64,000 nt of DNA from Gammaproteobacteria bacterium CG11_big_fil_rev_8_21_14_0_20_46_22. Its GTDB lineage: Bacteria > Pseudomonadota > Gammaproteobacteria > UBA12402. Each line of letters opens with the position of its first letter. The stretch's first letter is position 1. The stretch lies in assembly GCA_002796245.1 (NCBI GenBank), contig PCWT01000016.1, positions 8,723 to 72,722 on the forward strand, written 5' to 3'. Positions 18,070 to 27,442 of this stretch are shown here, piece by piece. The notes beneath the pieces are model-generated. The model saw only the letters and a program-made list of their open reading frames with translations, was not told the DNA's origin and made no database searches. Both the position numbers and the translations under genes were made by a program.

Positions 18070-18582
18070 TCAACTCTTTTCCTGCATCATTGTCCACTTG
18101 ATACGATTTTCTGAGCTATGTTTAAATTCATTTGTATTTAACCAGGTTTCATATTTACCTCGATTGAACAAGACCAATTTGGACTTGGCGTTAAGCTTTA
18201 TTAGTTGTTGATGTGCTCGTTCTATTGCCGCAAAGTAAGCTTCAAAACAATGTAATTTCTCATAAGCTTCAGCGTCTGCAAAGTGAAGATCAGCGTCGCT
18301 GCCATAATAGAGCAATGCAATTGTTTTGTAGTTTTCAGGGCGTAAACGACTATCTTTAATATGCGAGCAAGCATCTTTTACACACAAGTTGGCAATTCTG
18401 TTGGCCGTAGAGTCAAGGTTTTTTAAAAGATCATGTATCGATTCAGGTATTTTTGTTCCACCGTTTTCAAAATGAATGATGGGCTGGCTTGAAGTAAAGC
18501 CCGCAAGCTTGGCAAGCCTCTCAGGTGATAGGTGCAAGCTTTCACGCAGCGTTATAAATTCATTGGGCGATACTAATGTCAT
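18070..18582 (-). CDS. HTH-like protein encoded with a hybrid kinase
   Basis: A 170-residue protein whose first ~55 residues look like an XRE-type helix-turn-helix (FITLRESLHLSPERLAKLAGFTSSQPIIHFENGGTKIP). The rest (HFADAEAYEKLHCFEAYFAAIERAHQQLIKL) is helical and unrecognised. Its ATG overlaps the stop of the hybrid histidine kinase gene (ATGA), so they are translationally coupled. It may be the DNA-binding output or an adaptor of that pathway; this is inference from context. Confidence 0.72.
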   Translation of the reverse strand: MTLVSPNEFITLRESLHLSPERLAKLAGFTSSQPIIHFENGGTKIPESIHDLLKNLDSTANRIANLCVKDACSHIKDSRLRPENYKTIALLYYGSDADLHFADAEAYEKLHCFEAYFAAIERAHQQLIKLNAKSKLVLFNRGKYETWLNTNEFKHSSENRIKWTMMQEKS

Positions 18583-20861
18583 TCGGTTTTACCTTTATCT
18601 TGGGTCAGTGTGTCGAAGTCAAACTCTTTTTGTGCCACTTTGACTCCCTCAATAGGCGTGTAGTTTTTTATATCGTGTGTCAAAACAGTGATATCGTTAT
18701 ACCCTAGTGCAAAAGCCTTCAAGACAATCGAATCAAATTCGCGCACGATAAAGATCGGCGTATTTAAGGGATAAAGCCGTAAATCCGTGGTGAAGTTAGA
18801 GATGCTGTTATAACATTGAATAGTTTTACCCAACCGTTTTACTCGGTATTCCCATGCTTTCCCTAACCATTGATCTTTTGTCAGTAAAACAATATCCGCT
18901 AGCTGATCTACTACATAAATCGGCATGTAAAAAACATATTGCTTCGGAATCAGTTTGACGTTTAATTGTTCGCAAGCGTTTTGTATATCAAAATTCTCAC
19001 CATAGGTTGTGACCAGAAAACATTGGCTGTCTTTATTCATGTGTTCAATCAACTTTAAGCCCGTTTTTTCATTACCCGTAAATTCCTGGTCAACGAGATA
19101 AACGTTGCGATCTCGTCCGTCCTGTGGGCGGGCTTTATACCAGTTAAGAAATTCATCAGGGTTATAAAAATGCGTGATAGCCTCCTCAGCAACACCCAGC
19201 TTCAACAGGCGCTGTTTCCATTCATGATGAAACGTGTCGCTATCATCAATGACAATTATTTTACTGTCAGACAGAATTGTCATACTTTCCGCAAACCAGA
19301 CTGCCGGTGGCTGAGCTTGCAAGCGAATGGTGACGGTCGTGCCTTGGTTTAATTGAGAATCAATAGTGATGTTGCCGCCCCATTGTTCAATGTTCTCTTT
19401 TGCATGAAATAAGCCTAATCCCGTTCCCTGCTTATAGGTTACCCCGTCATCAAAAACCGTGCTCAGGTGATGCTTTTTAATCCCCGCACCGTTATCGTGT
19501 ATTTCAATGACGACATCAGGCCACTCGCACTGGATGCTGAGTGTAATTAAACCGCTTTTTTTGTTTTTAAGGGCATCGATTGAGTTGTTTAATACGTTAG
19601 ATAATATGCGCCGAAAGGTTTCAGGCACAATTTTGACAAAGGTTTTATACGTGGATTCGTCAATCTTGGTCACTAACTGAATCGGATGATGATCACCTTC
19701 TTCCAGTTCTGAATGTTTCTCAGAGATGGCATAGCTAATGATGGGTGTTAACATGACACTTCTAAAGTTACTGGCATTGATCGCCGCATCTTTTACATTT
19801 TTTTGCACCAGGTTGTTCACAATGTCATGAATTTGCTGAACAGAATGTTTAATCACGTAAAGTTGTTCTTCATCCGGTTTGTTCGTTTTCTTTAAGACTG
19901 ATTCAATGGCCAGAATCGGTGATCGCAAGTCATGCGCCGCTTGTCGGGCAATTTTTGCAATCTCAATTTTATCCATTGCTTTATACGCTTTTTTAATGCG
20001 ATCTGATAAAAACTCCAATTCTTCAATGTAGTTCACCGTTCTGGGTAGCTGACCTTTTTTTAGTCGAGCAACAATATGTGCCAACGGGTTAGCAATAACT
20101 TGATTAAACACTTGGCGAATTCGCATACCATTGATGAGTGAAAGAAGAATTACGAGCAGAATGGTAAAGAACACAATGAGAAATACTAACGGCGTAATGG
20201 TTTCTTGTTTCCAGTTTAAATGCACCTTCATGGTGGAAGCCCTGAGCACAGGGAAAGACCCTAATGAGTGTTGAGGTAGCAGATTAATCGTATGGCAGTT
20301 GTCCTTACAAACGATTAAGTCTCGACTATTGGCTTTGAGTATGTTTAATAAAGCCGCTTTTGAAAAATACAATGTCCAAGTGTTTTGGCATAAACCGAGA
20401 TTGGCATCCAAACGTCGATTCAAGTAACACACTTTTAACGTTACAGAGTAAGGTGTTTTTTTACCATAAGAAAAAATTAATTTGGTCTCGTCTGCTTCCA
20501 TGCCACGGATATAAGGACTGGGAATGTAATAGATAGAGGTGCCAACAATCGATTGATCTTTCAATGTGACTAGTTCGTCTAAAAAACGATAATATTGATC
20601 GTTCTGCGTATTATCGCCGATTTGCAGATAATCTTGAAAAGCTTCTGAACTGGCAACAATCGAGAGTTTTTCCGATAAATACGTTTGGTAAATATTGACG
20701 ATGGAATCGAGTTGGTTGTGTACCAGTTCTTCTTTATTGAGTTTGAATTCAAAAAAGACCGCTGACCAAATAGCAAAAATAATGACGATAAAGACCAGCG
20801 TCGTGATGATGATATCTTTGCTGAGCGAGGCGATGACGGAATTGAGGTTATACTTTGCCAT
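18579..20861 (-). CDS. membrane hybrid sensor histidine kinase
   Basis: A 760-residue kinase. A membrane helix near residues 14-37 and another near 220-243 enclose a ~180-residue periplasmic sensor domain. The phosphoacceptor His310 lies in QAAHDLRSP. The ATPase domain has NVLNNSIDAL, DNGAGI and GTGLGLFHAKENI. A receiver follows (VIDDSDTF, predicted Asp591 in YLVDQEF), then ~100 residues without an obvious domain. It is followed by the HTH gene and preceded 8 bases upstream by a PotD-like binding protein that may present ligand to its sensor domain. Confidence 0.9.
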   Translation of the reverse strand: MAKYNLNSVIASLSKDIIITTLVFIVIIFAIWSAVFFEFKLNKEELVHNQLDSIVNIYQTYLSEKLSIVASSEAFQDYLQIGDNTQNDQYYRFLDELVTLKDQSIVGTSIYYIPSPYIRGMEADETKLIFSYGKKTPYSVTLKVCYLNRRLDANLGLCQNTWTLYFSKAALLNILKANSRDLIVCKDNCHTINLLPQHSLGSFPVLRASTMKVHLNWKQETITPLVFLIVFFTILLVILLSLINGMRIRQVFNQVIANPLAHIVARLKKGQLPRTVNYIEELEFLSDRIKKAYKAMDKIEIAKIARQAAHDLRSPILAIESVLKKTNKPDEEQLYVIKHSVQQIHDIVNNLVQKNVKDAAINASNFRSVMLTPIISYAISEKHSELEEGDHHPIQLVTKIDESTYKTFVKIVPETFRRILSNVLNNSIDALKNKKSGLITLSIQCEWPDVVIEIHDNGAGIKKHHLSTVFDDGVTYKQGTGLGLFHAKENIEQWGGNITIDSQLNQGTTVTIRLQAQPPAVWFAESMTILSDSKIIVIDDSDTFHHEWKQRLLKLGVAEEAITHFYNPDEFLNWYKARPQDGRDRNVYLVDQEFTGNEKTGLKLIEHMNKDSQCFLVTTYGENFDIQNACEQLNVKLIPKQYVFYMPIYVVDQLADIVLLTKDQWLGKAWEYRVKRLGKTIQCYNSISNFTTDLRLYPLNTPIFIVREFDSIVLKAFALGYNDITVLTHDIKNYTPIEGVKVAQKEFDFDTLTQDKGKTE

Positions 20862-20869
20862 TGATTTTA

Positions 20870-22039
20870 CTAATCCGCCTTATTCTGCTCAGAGACTTCA
20901 AATTTAATCTTATCCCAGGTGGTGATGAGCGCATTAAAGGTGTTTTCATCGACGGATTTTATCCAGGGTAAGTTGGGTAAGTGTTGCATCCAGGTGGCAA
21001 AAATGGCTTTAAAATGTGGGTCTATTGGTTGAGGGTTTTTATTCTTTGGATCAGTCAGTTTTCCGTAAGGCGAGAAGTAATCCGTTACGTTTTGTTCGTG
21101 CGTTAAAAACCATTCGCTCGCCAATTTGTGGGCGACACACACGGTGCGAGGATTTTCATTTAAGGTCGCTATTAGATCGGTACTCACATACGATAAATTA
21201 GGATGAATGTAATATTTTAAAAGCCCAGGATTGTTTCGCAGCATGATCAGTGCATCCCCTGACCATATATAGGAAAAAGCAAAATTTTTCTTAGCAACAA
21301 TGCGCTCGGGTGTATTGGTGATAATGAAGTTTGTGCCTTGATAAAGGCTTTTAAAAAAATGGGAGTCTAGTGGCGAAGCAGAGAATATTTCGTTGCCCGT
21401 CGGCGCATTGGCTTGCTTGCTCTGCGATAATGCCAATCGCAAGAAAAAGTCGGCTTCAATCGGGGCATTAATCATCGTGACATACTTGCCGGTTGCTTGA
21501 GCAAACATTTGTGAGATGGTGTCTTTAGGCAGGTTGGGAAGATTATCGGGGTTATATAGAAACCCTGTCATGGAATGAAGAAAGAACGCTACATTAGGGG
21601 CATAATGGCCTGCCAGATAGTGTTGCTTAATAATGGGGTAATAATGATTGCTAAACGTACTGAGCGTGCCCTTGGGATTTGCAATATCATCGGCAATCAC
21701 GTTATAGATGGCGTCTGAAAAAATAAGGATGTCAAAATGATCTTCTGTATTTCTCAGTGTGGCTAAAAAATCCTGATTGGACTTATATTCATAGTAAGCA
21801 ATGTGAACACCACAGTCTTTCTCAATTGTTTGAATGTAAGGGTCAGTGGCACTAATGGTGCCTATCCACGTCAGTACCTTCACATCGGGTTGTCGCGTGG
21901 GGTTGATGGTTAAGTCAGCATGAGATGACGTTGGTTTTGCCATGACAGGTATTGACAGAACTAACGCTGTACCTACTATTATCACCCATGCGCTTAGCTT
22001 GCGTAATAAGGCAGGTTGTTTTTTAGTTTCTTGGCGCAT
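20870..22039 (-). CDS. PotD-like periplasmic binding protein, probable signal receptor
   Basis: A 389-residue extracellular solute-binding protein. A membrane/signal segment (LSAWVIIVGTALVLSIPVMA) precedes a mature domain starting DVKVLTWIGTIS, with FDILIFSDAIYNVI and FAFSYIWSGDALIML resembling spermidine/putrescine-binding PotD. The ATG at 22039, with GAGGAG six bases upstream, overlaps the upstream gene by 17 bases. No ABC permease or ATPase lies nearby and both neighbours are kinase-like, so it is more likely a sensory receptor, as NspS is for MbaA in Vibrio. Confidence 0.82.
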   Translation of the reverse strand: MRQETKKQPALLRKLSAWVIIVGTALVLSIPVMAKPTSSHADLTINPTRQPDVKVLTWIGTISATDPYIQTIEKDCGVHIAYYEYKSNQDFLATLRNTEDHFDILIFSDAIYNVIADDIANPKGTLSTFSNHYYPIIKQHYLAGHYAPNVAFFLHSMTGFLYNPDNLPNLPKDTISQMFAQATGKYVTMINAPIEADFFLRLALSQSKQANAPTGNEIFSASPLDSHFFKSLYQGTNFIITNTPERIVAKKNFAFSYIWSGDALIMLRNNPGLLKYYIHPNLSYVSTDLIATLNENPRTVCVAHKLASEWFLTHEQNVTDYFSPYGKLTDPKNKNPQPIDPHFKAIFATWMQHLPNLPWIKSVDENTFNALITTWDKIKFEVSEQNKAD

Positions 22040-23723
22040 GAGGCTCCTCATCATTCTTAAATGACAGTTTTTCTTTATCAATGACACCGAGAATATGCTT
22101 TCCTTTCTCGGGTAGTTTGGGGTCGCGTGTAATGAGATAAATATTCCTGAAGCCTTGGTTATACGCCCATTCTGCGAGCGCTGTGCCTGTTTCGCCGCGC
22201 GTTAAATGCCAATCGAAGTATAAAATAGCTGACTTATCTATTTTGGCTGCGGCCTCACGAAATTCCTGAGCGGATTGATAAATCACTAAATTAACCTTTA
22301 ACTCTCTGGCTTCTCTCGCCCACACAATATTTAAACCTTCGTCATCATCAACGATAACAATCGGTTTATCTTTAATGATTGGTAGAGCTTCATCTTGTGT
22401 GTGCGGATAGGTGCGTTCTAGTAATTGATTGGTACGCGCGTTAATTTCCGCTGTAATGTTCATAATTTCTTTTTTTTCTGCTTCGGGTACGTTTGCCCCT
22501 TTTACAATGAGTCTCAGTGCTGCCACGGGGTCACGGATTTCATTGGCATAACTTAGCACCTCTGTTGAGATCGCTTTGTCTTTCACCGCCCAACCTTCTA
22601 TAGCCTCTAATCCCTGTCGCAAACAATTATCGAGTTCGTTAAATTCTTTTATGCGTGAAATATGAGTCGGCATTTCATCTGGGATAAATTCATGATGCTT
22701 ATGGTGCTCAATAATTAATTTTGATACGTGTTTAAACGGCAATGAAAAGTAAGTGGAGATGAGGTTGCTAAAAAGTGTGCTTAATACCGCCAGCACAATT
22801 AACGATGCCGGAATATCAAAGCTTCTTTCGAGTTTTAAATTAGAGAACCCCAAGTTTAACAAGAAAAATACCGCCACTAAAATAAGGAGTACGACAAACT
22901 GCCAGTATGCACTTTGTGCTTTAATGCTGTTCCATGCGGTAGTGGCTCTAACAAACCGACAATGACCGCGTTCTTTGAATTCCAGTAGACCCAATACAAA
23001 CATGATTAATCCTAGCACCCACAAGGATTCAAACCAGTTAACCGGGAATAAATTGTTTTCCACCTCGGCGAAGCGAATAAAAAAGTCAGCCGCAATAATT
23101 AATAAAAAGCCCGATGTTAAAAACCCCAGCTCTCGATCTTCTGAGGCAAATAAAGCAATGCCTGCAAAAATAAACGCAATGATTTCAACTAGCGTATCGG
23201 CAAGGTTGAAAATACCTTCAACGGAACTGAAATGTACGCGCCAGCCTGGTAGGACAACAAAGGTAATAAAAATGATGAGGCTTGTAATGAGTAGAGGAAT
23301 ATAAGCACCGATCCCCATGACTTTTCGGTTTTTGTGCTGAATCATAATCACGACGGTACACCAGGCAATGGCTTGCAAGATTAGAAAAACCAAGAATGGA
23401 ATGTCAAACATGGCTTCAACACTGGGTGAAAAGCGGTTGATGTCCATGATGTTAAGAATCAGGTTGTAGCTAAAATCAGAAACGAAGGCGAAAATAAACG
23501 ACAAGAAAAAAATAATAAAGATGAGCTTATCTATTCGGCGTGCTTTTAAAAAGAGCCAAAAAGCAAAGATGGCACAGATTAAATCACCGCCTGCTTCACC
23601 AATGAGCGAGAGATAACCGGCAGCAGGCTGGAGAGCGCTGCTACTTCGACATACCATATAGAAAACAAAATAAAAAATCCAAATAACAAGGGCAATCAAT
23701 AGTCGGTTGGGTGTCGTTTTCAT
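22023..23723 (-). CDS. multi-spanning pseudokinase with receiver domain
   Basis: A 566-residue protein with about nine hydrophobic segments in residues 1-320 (7TM/MASE-like sensor). A degenerate phosphoacceptor helix follows (YANEIRDPVAALRLI), where the usual His is Asn394. There is no ATPase domain; the chain passes directly into a receiver (PIVIVDDDEGLN, predicted Asp504 in LYFDWHL, and a Lys region). It therefore cannot autophosphorylate and probably modulates or receives phosphate from the hybrid kinase in the same operon. Confidence 0.82.
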   Translation of the reverse strand: MKTTPNRLLIALVIWIFYFVFYMVCRSSSALQPAAGYLSLIGEAGGDLICAIFAFWLFLKARRIDKLIFIIFFLSFIFAFVSDFSYNLILNIMDINRFSPSVEAMFDIPFLVFLILQAIAWCTVVIMIQHKNRKVMGIGAYIPLLITSLIIFITFVVLPGWRVHFSSVEGIFNLADTLVEIIAFIFAGIALFASEDRELGFLTSGFLLIIAADFFIRFAEVENNLFPVNWFESLWVLGLIMFVLGLLEFKERGHCRFVRATTAWNSIKAQSAYWQFVVLLILVAVFFLLNLGFSNLKLERSFDIPASLIVLAVLSTLFSNLISTYFSLPFKHVSKLIIEHHKHHEFIPDEMPTHISRIKEFNELDNCLRQGLEAIEGWAVKDKAISTEVLSYANEIRDPVAALRLIVKGANVPEAEKKEIMNITAEINARTNQLLERTYPHTQDEALPIIKDKPIVIVDDDEGLNIVWAREARELKVNLVIYQSAQEFREAAAKIDKSAILYFDWHLTRGETGTALAEWAYNQGFRNIYLITRDPKLPEKGKHILGVIDKEKLSFKNDEEPHAPRN

Positions 23724-23962
23724 CCTGTTACCTATATCCTATTTATTCATCAACAACGCTACCGTTTGTTATTATGTCTTGTTGCTTGCTCGTGCTCAAC
23801 TTGGTTACAATCAGAGCTGTTTCCATTTACTGATGGCGCTGGCATGGTGCTTTCAATAGATAGAATATTACCAATAACTGGCTGATTACGCTATTATATG
23901 GCTTGGATGGTTTATTAATTGTACAGCTTTGCGCTTGATATTAAGAGGGAGAACGGATACTA

Positions 23963-24220
23963 ATGAATGAAAGCGAAGGGTCTTTAGAGCATAAGCTGAG
24001 AAATCGTGCCTTATCTATCTTAAAGGCGATGGACTCTGCTCATAAGGACATCAAGCGGTTGCTCGATTTTGCTGAAGACTACTGCCCTGAGTCGTTGCCC
24101 TTAGAAGATATTCAATTTTTACGGCAAGTGCTTTTAACGAATGTGCCTAAAGATGCTGAAATCATCATGGAAGTTTGTGATAAACTGAAAGCTGTTGATA
24201 ATCAGGAAGATGAAACTTGA
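23963..24220 (+). CDS. small acidic helical protein next to response regulator
   Basis: An 85-residue, charged, helical protein (MNESEGSLEHKLRNRALSIL). It has no membrane segment or recognised domain. GAGGGAGAACGG precedes the ATG. It diverges from the kinase operon across a 239-bp promoter-containing gap and lies 16 bases before a response regulator. Its size, composition and position would suit a phosphotransfer or connector protein, but no conserved His motif is visible. Confidence 0.7.
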   Translation: MNESEGSLEHKLRNRALSILKAMDSAHKDIKRLLDFAEDYCPESLPLEDIQFLRQVLLTNVPKDAEIIMEVCDKLKAVDNQEDET

Positions 24221-24236
24221 AATTGGAAGGAAACCT

Positions 24237-25196
24237 ATGGCTGCTATTACCTGCTTAAGTCACCCTGTATCGGTTTTATTTGTTGACGATAACGAATCGT
24301 TTTTAGATACGGTGGCGCATGATCTGCGCTCTCAAGGGAAGTTAATCATCTGTACAGAGCCACAGAAGGCGCTGGAAATACTCAAGCAATCAAACGAAAC
24401 GATGAGTACCGTTGTGCAAAAGCTCGATCACTCTGATCGTGCCGAGTATCCAGTTGATTTTCGCTTAAGCCAACTGCTCCAAACTCTGTATAATCCAAAC
24501 CGAAATCAGTTTATTGCTGTTGCGGTCATTGATTACGACATGCCTGGTATGAACGGTGTTGAACTGGCTGAGCAACTGACTGATTCACCTGTTGGCAAAA
24601 TCATTCTCACCATGAAAGGGGATGAGAAACTTGCGATGCAAACGTTTAATAAGCATTTAATCGATCAGTTTCTTTTTAAAACTGCTGATAATGCGATGTA
24701 CAAAGAGCTTGTGCCTGCGATTGAGCACTTGAAACTGCGTTACTTTGATCGTTTATCACAGGGTATTGTCAGTGCTTTAGGTGAATCATTTAAAAACCTG
24801 ATGAAATCAACCAGCTTTCAAAAAGTGTTTGCTCAAGCTTATCAAGAAGCAAATGCGATTGAGTATTATCTTGTTGATCAATACGGTAGCTTTCTTTTCT
24901 TAGATAAAGCAGCAAAGCCTACTTGGTTAATTATTCGTAATGAGGCGACCATGCAAGAGCAAATTGGTATTTTAGAAGATATGGATATGCCAAGTGAAAC
25001 GGTTGGACAACTGACTAATCGGCAAAAGTTATTATTTATGCCTACCGATGAAGACATTAGGCAAGCGTCTAGCACATTGTCTGAGTATTTATTTGGCGCA
25101 AATAAATTGTGTGACGGTTATTACTACAGTGTTACTCAAGGGAAAATTACTCGGCTGGTTGATTGGGATAAACTAACGACCTGCCAGATAGATTGA
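24237..25196 (+). CDS. response regulator with unfamiliar output domain
   Basis: A 319-residue protein starting MAAITCLSHPVSVLFVDDNESF after GAAGGA. The receiver has the acidic pair (DD), predicted Asp99 in VIDYDMPGMNG and a Lys near QFLFKTAD. A ~40-residue insertion (KLDHSDRAEYPVDFRLSQLL) sits between the second and third strands. The C-terminal ~170 residues (ANAIEYYLVDQYGSFLFLDK ... GYYYSVTQGKITRLVDW) match no output domain I know and lack an HTH. Likely partner of the divergent kinase operon. Confidence 0.83.
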   Translation: MAAITCLSHPVSVLFVDDNESFLDTVAHDLRSQGKLIICTEPQKALEILKQSNETMSTVVQKLDHSDRAEYPVDFRLSQLLQTLYNPNRNQFIAVAVIDYDMPGMNGVELAEQLTDSPVGKIILTMKGDEKLAMQTFNKHLIDQFLFKTADNAMYKELVPAIEHLKLRYFDRLSQGIVSALGESFKNLMKSTSFQKVFAQAYQEANAIEYYLVDQYGSFLFLDKAAKPTWLIIRNEATMQEQIGILEDMDMPSETVGQLTNRQKLLFMPTDEDIRQASSTLSEYLFGANKLCDGYYYSVTQGKITRLVDWDKLTTCQID

Positions 25197-25197
25197 T

Positions 25198-25878
25198 CTA
25201 GGGGCGGCGCGACCAAATAATCGGCGCGGCTTTTTTCACAGAAACTCGTTCGACGATTTTCTCAGGTGAGCTAAGGCTTAAGCTCGATAAGTTGTATTTG
25301 CTGGGTTCATCACTATAACGCAATACTTTTATATAATAGTTATCTTGATCATCTATGATTATGCAAGGTTGTTCTACAGCTTCGCGTAAGTTTTCTATAA
25401 CCTTGCCGCCGACAAAATCACCCGCATGGAATTGAGGTAACATGCTATCATCTTCAACAATGGCTACAAGCTTTTCTATTTTTGAATTTGCGCTTACCTT
25501 ATGGAAAGTGATAGCTTCCTCGGTAAGCTTATCGTAAAGCTGCTCGTCTGGCTCAACAAAGCCCTCATACCGATAAGTGGGTGGATGCCCAATACCATAC
25601 AATAACCAATTTGCAGAGCAGTAGATGTTAAGCTGGTCTGCATATCTCACCAATTTTGCAGCGCCGCCTTTGCTAAGGCCGTTGAGAAACCCTGCCTCCC
25701 ATTGGCGTACAGTTTCAGGTCTAAGCTCGGTTGATTCTTTGCAGAAATCGGGTCGGCTTTCAAAGCCTGCAATGTTGATTCGCAAAAAAGCAATACGCCG
25801 TCCGCGCTCTTCTTTGTCGAAGAGGCTGTCCCCAAGGGTAAGTCTCGTTGACTTGTAAGGCACGGTTGCAAGAATCAT
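25198..25878 (-). CDS. LexA/CI-like repressor with intact S24 domain
   Basis: A 226-residue regulator starting MILATVPYK. An HTH region (residues ~20-85, TVRQWEAGF) precedes an S24 peptidase-like domain with the Ser in VEDDSMLPQFHAGDFVG and the Lys in YYIKVLRY, so self-cleavage is possible. In-frame ATGs exist further upstream, but this start fits the family. Upstream on the same gap are a palindrome ACGAAATTCGT (25914-25924) and the divergent promoter at 26043-26071, which it may repress. Confidence 0.82.
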   Translation of the reverse strand: MILATVPYKSTRLTLGDSLFDKEERGRRIAFLRINIAGFESRPDFCKESTELRPETVRQWEAGFLNGLSKGGAAKLVRYADQLNIYCSANWLLYGIGHPPTYRYEGFVEPDEQLYDKLTEEAITFHKVSANSKIEKLVAIVEDDSMLPQFHAGDFVGGKVIENLREAVEQPCIIIDDQDNYYIKVLRYSDEPSKYNLSSLSLSSPEKIVERVSVKKAAPIIWSRRP

Positions 25879-26030
25879 ATTGAGTTTCCCATATCTGCTA
25901 AATTTAATATAACACGAAATTCGTTGATTTTCATATAATAAAACAAAGGTCAATAATAGCATAATATATTTAATAATCAATAAGTTAATCTAAATATATG
26001 ACTATATCGAATTATTTTTCAACGGAAATC

Positions 26031-26071
26031 GGTGAAAAACTATTGAAATTATCACCAAATTGCGCTATAAA
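26031..26071 (+). promoter_or_regulatory. sigma70-like promoter with flanking dyad
   Basis: TTGAAA (26043-26048), a 17-bp spacer and TATAAA (26066-26071) form a good sigma70 promoter pointing toward the short ICE-gene remnant. GGTGA (26031-26035) and TCACC (26052-26056) form inverted arms around the -35. That placement suits repression by the divergent S24 regulator. Confidence 0.6.
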
Positions 26072-26107
26072 TATACATATAGAGAAACGGTATGAAAGGT
26101 GAATAAG

Positions 26108-26359
26108 ATGAATACCTACACCAAACAACTCAAAGAACAAAGCCCACACATGGCCAGTGACGCTTTACAGTTATTCGCCGGATTGTGGTTTTGGTTTGCA
26201 AGCTTATTTGTCATAGCACCCGTGTTAGATGCTCATCCTGAATGGATACAGTCAGGCCACACACAAGCGACTTTTTTAGTACAGGGAACATCACAAACCA
26301 GTTTAAAAGATGAACCAAGGCTCAAAGCACAAGGCTTGAAATTTGGGCTACGAAGCTAA
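26108..26359 (+). pseudogene. truncated duplicate of ICE gene TIGR03759
   Basis: The 83-residue frame matches the N-terminus of the ICE protein encoded at 47776: DALQLFAGLWFWFASLF against NALQLFSGFLFWFLSFT, and later QTSLKDEPRLKAQGLKFG against QYSLKDRAKMWGLTTADF. The other ~190 residues of that protein are absent. It keeps a ribosome site (AAGGTGA) and a promoter. It is probably a decayed second copy of a transfer gene, implying a rearranged or nested ICE; a shortened functional version cannot be excluded. Confidence 0.65.
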
Positions 26360-26566
26360 AAAGATAGATAGAATTTGGGCGCTGCAAGGTTGCAGCATTG
26401 AGTAACCAGAAAAGAGGAGGAAAATAACAAGTAGAAGAAGCCATTTGTTGCAAGGTATTGTTAGCAACGGTAACAGGTCAGCAAGTGGTTTACATGATCT
26501 TTGATAATGACGATGACACGGCGAGTAATGGATGCTCGTCGTTGTTTTTTTGAGTATCGAATATTT
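26360..26566 (+). other. non-coding gap with hairpins after ICE-gene remnant
   Basis: No gene. It contains a nearly perfect palindrome GCTGCAAGGTTGCAGC (26381-26396) and a terminator at 26518-26551. Together with the upstream promoter at 26043 this could yield a short stable transcript of ~470 nt. Confidence 0.4.
26518..26551 (+). terminator. intrinsic terminator downstream of ICE-gene remnant
   Basis: ACGGCGAG (26518-26525) pairs with CTCGTCGT (26535-26542), with one G-U pair and a 9-base loop, followed by GTTTTTTT. It terminates plus-strand transcription from the promoter at 26043 just before the convergent nitrilase gene. Confidence 0.75.
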
Positions 26567-27442
26567 TTATAGACCAAATGTAGTAGGCCCTGAGTGTTTA
26601 GCTCCCATTGTTTCACTACGGCGACTGGCAGCTTCTCGATGAGCAGCAACAGGCACACGCTTTCTAATTTCAGACAAAGCAACCAAGTTGATCTCGCTAT
26701 AAATAACAGCATTTCCAGATGCGGGCGCTTCTTCCTGGATTACTCCCCAAGGATCGACAATCATACTATGCCCATAAGTTTTTCTGCCACCGCTATGTTC
26801 ACCGCCTTGGCAAGCGCCAACCACATAACAGAATGTATCAACAGCGCGAGCGCGGGTAAGTAGCGCCCAATGAGCCTCGCCTGTTTTAACAGTAAAAGCA
26901 GATGGAACTGCGATTATTTCAGCACCAGCTTTTTGAAGCGCAATAAATTGCTCTGGGAAGCGTAGATCATAACAAACAGTTAAGCCAAGCTTACCCACAG
27001 GGGTGTCAACCACGACAACATGTTCACTTCCCGGTTCGGTTGTATCAGATTCGCGATAGCTTTCTGTTTCTGACACAACAACATCAAACAAATGCACTTT
27101 ATCGTATCGAGCTACAATATTGCCAGCCGCATTAAAAACGATGCTTGCTGCTCTTACACGACTATCATCCGCTTCACAACTAATAGGAATAGTGCCGCCA
27201 ACAATCCATACGCTATGGTTTCTAGCTTGCTCAGCTAAAAATGTTTGTATGTGGCCACTATGATAAGGTTCTTTTAGCGCTACTTTATCAGTGGCGCTAG
27301 CACCCATAATGGCAAACATTTCAGGCAAAACAATCAGTTTTGCACCATGTTCTGCTGCCTCTGCAATGAGCATTTTTGCGGTTGCTAAATTATCACTTAC
27401 ATTGTGAGATGAACACATTTGTATAGCTGCGATTCGAGTCAT
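26567..27442 (-). CDS. carbon-nitrogen hydrolase, Nit1-like amidase
   Basis: A 291-residue nitrilase-superfamily enzyme with the complete triad: Glu41 (VLPEMFA), Lys115 (YDKVHLFD) and Cys157 (LTVCYDLRFPEQ). Later motifs (GEAHWALLTRARAVDTFCYVV, KTYGHSMIVDPWG) match Nit1/YbeM enzymes, which hydrolyse the amide of deaminated glutathione. Its start overlaps the transporter stop by 4 bases, so it is the last gene of a four-gene operon with an S24 repressor, an unknown domain and a queuosine-precursor transporter. Confidence 0.9.
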   Translation of the reverse strand: MTRIAAIQMCSSHNVSDNLATAKMLIAEAAEHGAKLIVLPEMFAIMGASATDKVALKEPYHSGHIQTFLAEQARNHSVWIVGGTIPISCEADDSRVRAASIVFNAAGNIVARYDKVHLFDVVVSETESYRESDTTEPGSEHVVVVDTPVGKLGLTVCYDLRFPEQFIALQKAGAEIIAVPSAFTVKTGEAHWALLTRARAVDTFCYVVGACQGGEHSGGRKTYGHSMIVDPWGVIQEEAPASGNAVIYSEINLVALSEIRKRVPVAAHREAASRRSETMGAKHSGPTTFGL

